Origin: Planctomycetota bacterium
GTDB taxonomy: Bacteria; Planctomycetota; Phycisphaerae; UBA1845; CAIVHJ01
Direction: 5' to 3'
NCBI GenBank assembly: GCA_022565195.1
Contig: JADFJZ010000067.1
Location: 1 to 7,085, forward strand
DNA length: 7,085 nucleotides
Positions 1-7,057 of the stretch are shown here, one piece after another; positions within the stretch are counted from its first letter, which is position 1; every line of letters begins with the position of its first letter. The position numbers were made by a program, and so were the translations under genes. Under the pieces are notes generated by a model. The model worked only from the letters and a program-made list of their open reading frames with translations. It was not told the origin of the DNA and did no database searches.

Positions 1-1
1 T

Positions 2-238
2 CGAATCGCGATCGATAACTGGCGCCGACAGCCGGCCGCCTTTCTGGACCTCACGCCGCTGCTCGAGGGACTCCTCGACAAGCCGGGATTCGATCAAGAT
101 ACGCCCGTGGTTATTTTTCCCGAGGGTGACGTGCGCTGGGATCACGTGGTCAATTGCTTCAATGCAATTCGGCGAGTGAATATCGGCACCGGCCCCGATC
201 GATTCTTCCGAAACATCGTCTTCGCGTCGGGATCCTAA
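2..238 (+). CDS. ExbD/TolR-family biopolymer transport protein, C-terminal fragment (5' end outside window)
   Basis: This is the last 78 codons of an open frame that enters from the left edge and ends at TAA 236-238. The segment DTPVVIFPEGDVRWDHVVN, followed by CFNAIRRVNI and NIVFAS, matches the periplasmic C-terminal domain of ExbD/TolR, where a 'PVVI-x-A-D-x-D-V-x-(W/Y)-x-x-V-V' strand-turn-helix is followed by a helix and a final 'NI-x-FA' strand. In known family members, ExbD sits with an ExbB/TolQ proton channel in the inner membrane and couples proton flow to work in the periplasm; its single N-terminal TM helix with the essential Asp lies outside this window. The stop codon abuts the ATG of the next gene (TAAATG), which implies translational coupling to the TPR protein. 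The family assignment rests on a short C-terminal stretch but is a good match. ExbD and TolR cannot be told apart here. Confidence 0.8.
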   Translation, partial: RIAIDNWRRQPAAFLDLTPLLEGLLDKPGFDQDTPVVIFPEGDVRWDHVVNCFNAIRRVNIGTGPDRFFRNIVFASGS

Positions 239-2956
239 ATGCGTTCCATCGTTGTCATTGCTGTCGCCGTTGTGATCTCGACCAGTCTGCAAACTGCGCC
301 GGCCCAGGAGCCGGAGAACGAGCGGCTGTCCAGCGAAGCATTCCGACGGGGGCTGAAGAGACTCGGGCTGACTGATTTGCTCGACTACTATGTCAGAGAG
401 TATCCGCCGAAAGATCCGATTGAGGCTGCCTTACTCAAGCGGGAACTCCGGTTGAACCTGTACTCGGACCCCTCCATTCCCTCCGAAGACCGGCTCGAGG
501 CGCTTGAAGAAGCGACTGTTCTTTTGAGGCAGCTCATCGCCGACTATCCCGACCACCACAGCCGATTCGATTGGCAACTCGACGTCGGGCGAGATCTTGT
601 CTTTCGAAAGGCCGAACCCTACCACAACAATGTCATGTTTCGGGGCGGGACGGCCGAAGATTTTCAGGCTCTGGCTCGGATCACAGCCCAAGCGCTCGGC
701 GTTTTTGACAGGCTGATCAACGAACTGATTGCAGCCGAGGCAAAGATCGACAGTCTCACGATCAAGCAGTTTGAGAAGTCCGCCAAATCCGGCCATATCG
801 AACGCATCGAGGAACTCCAGCCGAAAGTGCGATATTTTCGCCTTTGGGCCAGCTATTATCGTTGCCTGACGTTTGAACCCGGCAGTGCAGGCCTCGTGGC
901 TCCGTTGAAGGAGATTGTGGATTATCTCAACGGAGAATCCAAGCTGACAACGATCGAACATCGCAATTCTCACTATCAGGCGCAGTCGCTTTTGCTCGCG
1001 GGTATGGCCTATCGATTGCTGGGATCGTCGGACAGAGCAGAGGATTACTTGTTCAAGGCCGGCACCGTGGTGGCCGCGATTCCCGACTTCATGGAACGGC
1101 ACGATCTCAGGTGGGTGACCCTGTTCTCGGCGCTTGAACGCGTCAAGAACTTCCGCGACAGGGGACAATATGAAATGGCCGTACGCACTCTCGACGAGTT
1201 CCAGTCACAGTTGCCGGTGAATTCACCGGACCAGTTCAGCCTGCACTTTGCACTGGCACTGCTCAAGGGCACCGTGTACCGCGCACATGCCTTGGCGCTG
1301 CCCTCCGACGCTTCCGCGGAAAGATCTCAATTGCTGCTCACATCCCGCCAAGCGCTGATCGACCTGGCCCGTGAACATCCGCGTTACCAGGATGAAATCT
1401 ACGCCACACTGTTCGATCTCCTCGGCGACGTTGAAGATGCTTCCTCACTCGATTCGTTTGAAAAGAACATCTACATCTCGGGACTGCTCCGCCGGGCGGC
1501 TGAGGTGAGAGTGAGTGGCACGGAGAAGGCCCGACCCGATCAAGAGAAGAACAAGTTGCTGGAGCAGGCGGCTCAATTGGCCCTGGCTGTGCTGCAGGAT
1601 GATTCAGCCTTGGGATTGGAACTTCGCCCGGAGGCGCTGTTCAATCTGGCGGTCTGTCGCTACGAGCAGGACCGGGTTCTGGAGGCCATCGAGCAGTTTA
1701 GCACACTCGCCGCGAACCATCCGGACTTCGGCAAGAGCCGTCAAGCTGCGGGCTATGCGGTTCGGCTGTCTGAATCACTCTACAACCGTGCGACATCGAG
1801 TACGCGTCGGACGGTTCGGCCTTTTTACCTGGAAGCGCTCCGTAATTTGTTGAACTTCCACCGCGATTCGGATCTTGCCGCACCGCGCCAGTTTACGTAT
1901 GCCGAGGTTCTGCAGGAAGACGGGCGCCACAGGGAAGCGGTAGAGCAATATGCGATGGTTCAGGCAGATGATCCCCGATACTTGGAAACGCTGTTCCGCA
2001 TTGCTGAGTGCAATCTTTACCTTCTGCGGAAGATCGCCGTCGAAGGAGAGCGCCGGGCAGTCACTTCACAGGCGTCGCTCACTGCCGATAGCGTCGCTCG
2101 TTTTCAGAGCAAGTTCAACGACTCCGATACCGGTGCTTCCAATCGGCAATTGGCAGAATCCCACCTGTTCGCGGCGGAAGCCAACATGCTGTCACCGACC
2201 CAGTATCCCGATCGGGCGCTCGCAACGCTCAAAGGATTTGAATCCAGGTTCGTCGACGAATTGGACCTCCTCGGCAAAGCCATGCGCATTCGGATCCTCG
2301 CCTACCAGGCACTCGGGGAGCTTGAGCAGGCGGCAGCCATCATACCGCAGTACCTGAAGCAGGATCCTCAGAACGCCGGGGCAACGCTGCAGGGGCTACT
2401 GAACACCTTTAAGGATGAAATCGCCCAGGCCGAAGATGCAGGTCAAACCGAGCAGGCACAGCGCAAGGCTGAAGACGCCCTGATCGTCGCCCGGGCCCTG
2501 CACACATGGTCCAAGCAGTCTGCGGCGGGGCTGGACAACGCCGGGCGGCTCGCATTCAAGCTAGAGTACGGAGAAGCACTGCTGCGGACCAGACGTGCCG
2601 GCGAGGCACTCGAACTGTTCCGCAGCGTCGCCGGCGACGGTCTCGGGAAGAAAGCGGGCGGCGGGAACGAGAGCGGCCGTGCTCTGCTCGGTTTGGCACA
2701 GGCCTACTTGCTCGACAACAATCCCCGGGAAGCTCTGCCCTATTTCTCGCGGCTGTACAGAGACACGCCGGAAGATACCGATCTTTGGTGGCGATCTTTC
2801 CTGGGAGAGATTCGCTGTCGCATCGCTCTGGACCAAGACCGCCGAACACTGTACAACTTGATCAGCCAGAAACGCGTGTTCCACCCGCAGATGGGTGGCC
2901 CGAAACATAGAGAGCAGTTTGAGCAGCTTCGCACGGAGCTCTCTGGAGAATCATGA
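239..2956 (+). CDS. Exported TPR-repeat-like protein, 905 aa, envelope-associated, function unknown
   Basis: The 905-residue protein begins with a signal peptide: MR, a hydrophobic stretch from residue 4 to about 17, and a probable cleavage after Ala22 (AP-A|Q). No other membrane segment is evident, so it is likely periplasmic or envelope-associated. The mature part is almost wholly helical with degenerate tetratricopeptide-like units. The clearest are near residues 249-327 (AGMAYRLLGSSDRAEDYLF), 462-510 (ALFNLAVCRYEQDRVLEAIE), 549-595 (EDGRHREAVEQYAMV), 676-721 (AYQALGELEQAA), 770-802 and 812-867 (LGLAQAYLLDNNPREALPYF). The ATG immediately follows the ExbD/TolR stop, with a weak GGGA at 229-232, and the gene overlaps miaB by ATGA. 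TPR proteins are common partners of energised envelope complexes (CpoB in Tol-Pal), so a scaffold role with the neighbouring ExbD is inferred, not shown. No catalytic motif was found. I recognise the repeat class but no named family. Confidence 0.85.
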   Translation: MRSIVVIAVAVVISTSLQTAPAQEPENERLSSEAFRRGLKRLGLTDLLDYYVREYPPKDPIEAALLKRELRLNLYSDPSIPSEDRLEALEEATVLLRQLIADYPDHHSRFDWQLDVGRDLVFRKAEPYHNNVMFRGGTAEDFQALARITAQALGVFDRLINELIAAEAKIDSLTIKQFEKSAKSGHIERIEELQPKVRYFRLWASYYRCLTFEPGSAGLVAPLKEIVDYLNGESKLTTIEHRNSHYQAQSLLLAGMAYRLLGSSDRAEDYLFKAGTVVAAIPDFMERHDLRWVTLFSALERVKNFRDRGQYEMAVRTLDEFQSQLPVNSPDQFSLHFALALLKGTVYRAHALALPSDASAERSQLLLTSRQALIDLAREHPRYQDEIYATLFDLLGDVEDASSLDSFEKNIYISGLLRRAAEVRVSGTEKARPDQEKNKLLEQAAQLALAVLQDDSALGLELRPEALFNLAVCRYEQDRVLEAIEQFSTLAANHPDFGKSRQAAGYAVRLSESLYNRATSSTRRTVRPFYLEALRNLLNFHRDSDLAAPRQFTYAEVLQEDGRHREAVEQYAMVQADDPRYLETLFRIAECNLYLLRKIAVEGERRAVTSQASLTADSVARFQSKFNDSDTGASNRQLAESHLFAAEANMLSPTQYPDRALATLKGFESRFVDELDLLGKAMRIRILAYQALGELEQAAAIIPQYLKQDPQNAGATLQGLLNTFKDEIAQAEDAGQTEQAQRKAEDALIVARALHTWSKQSAAGLDNAGRLAFKLEYGEALLRTRRAGEALELFRSVAGDGLGKKAGGGNESGRALLGLAQAYLLDNNPREALPYFSRLYRDTPEDTDLWWRSFLGEIRCRIALDQDRRTLYNLISQKRVFHPQMGGPKHREQFEQLRTELSGES

Positions 2957-4434
2957 GCGAAACGGTTTATCTTGAGACTATGGGTTGCCAAATGAACGTG
3001 CTCGACAGCGAGCTCGTCCTGGGTCAACTTCTCGCTATGGGATATGTGTCTACGCAGGATATGTTTGCTGCGGATCTCGTATTGCTCAACACGTGCAGCG
3101 TACGTGAGCACGCCGAAGAGAAGGTCTACTCCAAGCTCGGCCACCTCAAGAAGCACAAAGTGCATCACCCCGAGAGCATTCTCGGAGTGATCGGTTGCAT
3201 GGCGGAGCGCGACACGGATGGCATCCTGTCGCGAACGCCGTACGTGGATCTGATCTGCGGCCCGGGCCAGTTGAATCAAATTCCGGGCCTTATCAGGGAG
3301 ATCAAAGAAACACGCAAGAAGGCCATTTCGCTTGCGACGTATCAGTCTCGCCGCGTCGATCCCGCGGAGCGATCGAAGGTGCAATTCGACACGCTTGAGG
3401 CGCTGGACTTGTCCCGCAGGCCGCAACCTGGCGCGGCGCTGCTCCAGCCCTATATTCGCATCCAGCGCGGCTGCGACAAGTTTTGCACCTTCTGCGTCGT
3501 GCCGTTCACCCGAGGCCCGGAACAGAGCCGCTCGCCGACCGCGATCATCGAGGAAGCGCAGATGCTGGCTGACGCCGGCGCGAAGGAAGTCACGCTGCTC
3601 GGGCAGACGGTCAACAGCTACGCGCACATGGAGAACGGCAAGCGCTTTCGACTGAGTGATCTGCTCGCCCTCCTGCAAGATGTCTCCGGCATTGAGCGGA
3701 TCCGTTTTGTCACCAACCATCCCGGCGATTTCGGCGACGACATTCTGGCGGCCATGAGGGATCTGCCCAAAGTTTGTGAGTATCTTCACATCCCCGCACA
3801 GAGCGGATGCAATGCAGTGTTGCGCCGCATGAAGCGGCAATACACTGTCGAGAAGTACATCGACTTGATTGCCCGAGCCCGCGACACGGTTCCCGGAATC
3901 GAAATTGCCAGCGACTTCATTGTCGGCTTCTGCGGCGAGACCGACGCAGAGTTCGCTGAGACCGTCAACTTGGTCGAACAAGTCATGTACAAGAACATTT
4001 TCTGCTTCAAGTACTCCCCAAGGCCGGGCACGGCGGCAGACCGCACGATCTCTGACGATGTCCCCGCGTCCACCAAACGTCAGCGAAATATCGACCTTTT
4101 GAACCTTCAGGAGCGCATCTCGCTCGATCGAAACCGCCCAATGATCGGGAAAACCGTGGAAGTCCTCGTAGAAGGCTACAGCAAAGCCGCCCTCAAAGCT
4201 CAGGAGGCTGAACAGTCGCGCGGGCAAGAGATCCACTGGCGACGATCCAACCAATTGGTCGGCAGAACGCGAGGCGACAAGATCGTGGTCTTTGACGGCG
4301 ACGAAGCGCAGGTCGGACAATTGGCCCAGATCCGGATTACCGCCGCGACGGCCTTGACTCTGCACGGTGTTTGCGTTACTGAACAAGCTAGCAGAACGGA
4401 TTCGATTTTGCCGGTGCTTCAACATTCTCGTTAG
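2953..4434 (+). CDS. miaB: tRNA-2-methylthio-N6-dimethylallyladenosine synthase MiaB (radical SAM methylthiotransferase)
   Basis: MiaB adds a methylthio group to C2 of i6A37 in tRNAs that read UNN codons, using two [4Fe-4S] clusters and SAM; it acts in the cytoplasm after MiaA. At 493 aa it is slightly longer than E. coli MiaB (474). Three domains are visible. The N-terminal UPF0004 domain has cluster cysteines C12 (TMGCQMN), C48 (LNTCSVRE) and C82 (IGCMAER). The radical SAM domain has C174-x3-C178-x2-C181 (RGCDKFCTFCVVPFTRG), LLGQTVNSY, HIPAQSGCN and SDFIVGFCGETD. A C-terminal TRAM domain (about 395-475) includes LVGRTRGDKIVVFDG, followed by a ~18-residue tail. Substitutions C286 and C327 replace the usual Ser (QSGS) and Pro (GFPGET); I recall these from planctomycete MiaB. 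LLGQTVNSY and the motif set fit MiaB better than RimO or MtaB. The start overlaps the TPR stop (ATGA), with GGAG at 2945-2948, so the two are translationally coupled. Confidence 0.95.
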   Translation: MSETVYLETMGCQMNVLDSELVLGQLLAMGYVSTQDMFAADLVLLNTCSVREHAEEKVYSKLGHLKKHKVHHPESILGVIGCMAERDTDGILSRTPYVDLICGPGQLNQIPGLIREIKETRKKAISLATYQSRRVDPAERSKVQFDTLEALDLSRRPQPGAALLQPYIRIQRGCDKFCTFCVVPFTRGPEQSRSPTAIIEEAQMLADAGAKEVTLLGQTVNSYAHMENGKRFRLSDLLALLQDVSGIERIRFVTNHPGDFGDDILAAMRDLPKVCEYLHIPAQSGCNAVLRRMKRQYTVEKYIDLIARARDTVPGIEIASDFIVGFCGETDAEFAETVNLVEQVMYKNIFCFKYSPRPGTAADRTISDDVPASTKRQRNIDLLNLQERISLDRNRPMIGKTVEVLVEGYSKAALKAQEAEQSRGQEIHWRRSNQLVGRTRGDKIVVFDGDEAQVGQLAQIRITAATALTLHGVCVTEQASRTDSILPVLQHSR

Positions 4435-4440
4435 GAAAGG
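4433..4440 (+). promoter_or_regulatory. Ribosome binding site of clpS overlapping the miaB stop codon
   Basis: The purine-rich AGGAAAGG begins inside the miaB TAG (4432-4434) and ends 8 bases before the clpS ATG. It supports the chosen start and suggests that ribosomes finishing miaB feed clpS. Confidence 0.65.
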
Positions 4441-4448
4441 TTGGACCC

Positions 4449-4781
4449 ATGGCAACGCTCACTGAGAAGCGTGAACGGACTCACGACGCGCGGGATTGCC
4501 AACCTCGCAAACAACCCCGCTACCACGTCATCATGCTGGACGACGACGATCACACTTATGACTATGTGATCGAGTTGCTTCAGAAGCTCTTTTGCCTGTC
4601 GAAGGTGGATGCCTATCGCAAGGCCGTCGAAGTGGACACCGCCAGCCAGGCGATCGTCGACACCACGACCAAGGAGCGGGCCGAGTTCAAACGCGACCAG
4701 ATCCATGCATACGGCAGCGATTGGCGCGTTGACTCTTGCTGCGGAAGCATGAGCGCTATGATTGAACCTGCGCTTGATTGA
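4449..4781 (+). CDS. clpS: ClpS-family adaptor of the Clp protease, variant lacking canonical N-degron pocket residues
   Basis: ClpS binds the N-domain of ClpA/ClpC and hands proteins with destabilising N-termini to ClpP. This 110-aa protein has a ~24-residue polar N-terminal arm, then the ClpS core: YHVIMLDDDDHTYDYVIELL, LQKLF, EVDTASQAIV and TTTKERAEFKRDQIHAYG, ending with GSMSAMIEPA. By eye the core from D31 to D63 aligns without gaps to E. coli ClpS N34-H66, with shared V, LQK and V landmarks. In that alignment D32 and D33 keep the DD pair, but Asn34 is replaced by D31, Met40 by Y37 and the pocket residue His66 by D63. Family membership is clear; classical N-degron recognition is doubtful. 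I recall similar proteins annotated as ClpS in planctomycetes. It follows miaB by 14 bases, probably as the last gene of the transcript. Residues after IHAYG include a CC pair (97-98) not shared with E. coli ClpS. Confidence 0.87.
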   Translation: MATLTEKRERTHDARDCQPRKQPRYHVIMLDDDDHTYDYVIELLQKLFCLSKVDAYRKAVEVDTASQAIVDTTTKERAEFKRDQIHAYGSDWRVDSCCGSMSAMIEPALD

Positions 4782-4791
4782 CATTCCCGTG

Positions 4792-5313
4792 CTACTCTAA
4801 GCGGCGCTCGCACCTCTCTGCACGCGTTCTTGGCGCGTACGTGACCAACGCAAACACGATCAGCGACAGCGACATGACCAGCACAACTTGGCGCGTGCGC
4901 TCGCCCATGTAGATGCTCGCCAAGCTCCGGGGAACGAAACACGCCATCCACCGGGGCAACTCCACCGGATCGGCACGCGTCACTTCAGCCACGGAGGGTG
5001 CCGGGTAATCCAGGCCGCTGCTGTCAAGATATGCGAGTCTGCCGAGCGGGCGATAGGCCAACTGGCGCTGAGCGAGCCGAACGTTCACCTGCGGGTCCGT
5101 GCGCAGGGCATCCTTGAGGCTGACTTGGCGGGTGATGCGCTCTTCCATTCGCCGTGTCACGGACTCTTCATGCTGTTCAATGGCCAGCAACGCGCGATAC
5201 GTTTCCAGCGGCGGCCCCAGGATACAAGGCACCGCCGCCGCGACGCCCATCGTCGCGAGCACCCAGAACATCAAGCTGTGCGCCAATGGTTCCCGCAGCG
5301 TGCGAACCCTCAA
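4792..5313 (-). CDS. Small two-TM membrane protein, possible divergent FtsB/DivIC-like septum protein
   Basis: This 173-aa protein lies just downstream of eno. Its start is TTG (5313-5311), chosen because a strong AGGAGG lies 5 bases upstream and no in-frame ATG before the membrane helix has such a site. Residues 13-32 (SLMFWVLATMGVAAAVPCIL) form a TM helix. Residues ~36-70 (LETYRALLAIEQHEESVTRR onward) form a charged amphipathic, coiled-coil-like helix. A 'DPQVNVRLAQRQLAYRPLG' segment follows, comparable in position to the 'DP-x-YIE-x-x-AR-x-x-L' of FtsB/DivIC. A second TM helix spans ~142-160 (VVLVMSLSLIVFALVTYA) before a basic tail. FtsB has only one TM helix, so the second is atypical. 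Eno followed by a septum-formation-initiator gene is a recurrent arrangement in bacteria and supports the guess. Sequence similarity alone is too weak to name it; the frame is convincingly real from its ribosome binding site and architecture. Confidence 0.7.
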   Translation of the reverse strand: MRVRTLREPLAHSLMFWVLATMGVAAAVPCILGPPLETYRALLAIEQHEESVTRRMEERITRQVSLKDALRTDPQVNVRLAQRQLAYRPLGRLAYLDSSGLDYPAPSVAEVTRADPVELPRWMACFVPRSLASIYMGERTRQVVLVMSLSLIVFALVTYAPRTRAERCERRLE

Positions 5314-5318
5314 GACCG

Positions 5319-5322
5319 CCTC

Positions 5323-5324
<2 letters not shown>
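5319..5324 (-). promoter_or_regulatory. Strong Shine-Dalgarno (AGGAGG) for the TTG-initiated FtsB-like gene, overlapping the eno stop
   Basis: Read on the minus strand, AGGATAGGAGGCGGTCTTG contains the eno stop TAG, a perfect AGGAGG that shares its AG, a 5-base spacer and the TTG start. It decides the start codon and points to translational coupling with eno. Confidence 0.7.
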
Positions 5325-6636
<1,312 letters not shown>

Positions 6637-6714
6637 TTAGGATGAATATCGACAAACCGGAACGAGCACCTGCAAAACATCACAGCCGACCTCAGTCCCA
6701 GCCTCCAACCTACG

Positions 6715-6742
6715 ACTATACGCACGACGGACCCATCATCAA
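6715..6742 (-). promoter_or_regulatory. Candidate sigma-70-type promoter of eno
   Basis: On the minus strand TTGATG (6742-6737, 4 of 6 to the -35 consensus) is separated by 16 bases from TATAGT (6720-6715, 5 of 6 to the -10 consensus). It would start transcription near 6708 and give a leader of about 90 bases before the eno ATG. The position and orientation are right, but the match was found by eye, and planctomycete promoters are poorly defined. Confidence 0.35.
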
Positions 6743-6814
6743 GTCCACGCCATCCGCTTCCCGGCCTTCGCGTTGAGTGCAAAATGGCTTTGTTCGGCCA
6801 CTAAGCTTTAGCGC

Positions 6815-6842
6815 GGTCCGTGCCCCGTGATCCGTGGTCCGT
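6815..6842. repeat. Heptad repeat block A, four 7-base units ending in CCGT
   Basis: The units are GGTCCGT, GCCCCGT, GATCCGT and GGTCCGT. The CCGT core falls at 6818, 6825, 6832 and 6839, exactly 7 bases apart. The first and last units are identical; the variable positions are the first three of each unit. Confidence 0.85.
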
Positions 6843-6892
6843 CCCTGACCCCGATTGGGACTGTGAATTTTGGACGTTTGGACTTTTCCATC

Positions 6893-6920
6893 GCTTCACG
6901 CTTCACAATTCACTCTTCAC
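6893..6920. repeat. Heptad repeat block B, four 7-base units ending in TTCAC
   Basis: The units are GCTTCAC, GCTTCAC, AATTCAC and TCTTCAC. The TTCAC core lies at 6895, 6902, 6909 and 6916, exactly 7 bases apart; only the first two bases of each unit vary. Confidence 0.87.
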
Positions 6921-6926
6921 GCCTCT

Positions 6927-6953
6927 CCCCGCGCACAACATGTCCGTGCGGGG
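6927..6953. repeat. GC-rich imperfect inverted repeat (possible stem-loop)
   Basis: The left arm CCCCGCGCAC (6927-6936) and right arm GTGCGGGG (6946-6953) can pair over 8 base pairs with a two-base bulge on the left, around a 9-base loop. There is no T-run after it on the + strand and no matching run on the - strand, so a rho-independent terminator is not supported. Confidence 0.45.
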
Positions 6954-6960
6954 CGCGCCC
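6951..6960. repeat. Perfect 10-bp palindrome GGGCGCGCCC
   Basis: The sequence is identical to its own reverse complement over ten bases and abuts the preceding inverted repeat. It has no loop, so it is more likely a protein site, a recombination-prone site or chance than an RNA hairpin. Confidence 0.5.
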
Positions 6961-6999
6961 ACTTGTATAACTTGCCCGGCGCTCTATCGGGGATGTAGT

Positions 7000-7034
7000 C
7001 AGTAGCCAGTAACGAGTAACCAGTATTCAGTAGG
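7000..7034. repeat. Heptad repeat block C, five 7-base units starting CAGTA
   Basis: The units are CAGTAGC, CAGTAAC, GAGTAAC, CAGTATT and CAGTAGG. AGTA is conserved in all five, at exact 7-base spacing; position 1 is C in four of five and the last two positions vary. A further TAGT just before (6996-6999) is out of register. Confidence 0.88.
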
Positions 7035-7057
7035 CGGCATCCGGGGAGCGCGGGGAA

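Noticed and set aside
431..1168. A 245-codon minus-strand open frame within the TPR gene
   Set aside because: It has no ribosome binding site context or domain, and the plus-strand frame is continuous through a signal peptide and repeats.
2740..4455. A 571-codon open frame on the minus strand opposite miaB
   Set aside because: It is antisense to a clear MiaB and the end of the TPR gene, has no recognisable domain, and is low-complexity in the way expected of a shadow frame in GC-rich coding DNA.
4822..4838. ACGCG-loop-CGCGT hairpin as a terminator between the convergent operons
   Set aside because: It has only five base pairs, lies inside coding sequence and has no T-run on either strand.
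6966..6971. TATAAC as a plus-strand -10 element
   Set aside because: There is no -35-like hexamer at the right distance and no downstream gene in the window.
6820..7005. A 61-codon plus-strand open frame in the intergenic region
   Set aside because: It runs straight through the heptad repeat blocks, has no Shine-Dalgarno and encodes an implausible Cys/Trp/His-rich composition.
6815..7034. A shared heptad register linking blocks A, B and C (cores start at multiples of 7)
   Set aside because: The register depends on where each unit is taken to begin, so agreement among unrelated cores is not meaningful.
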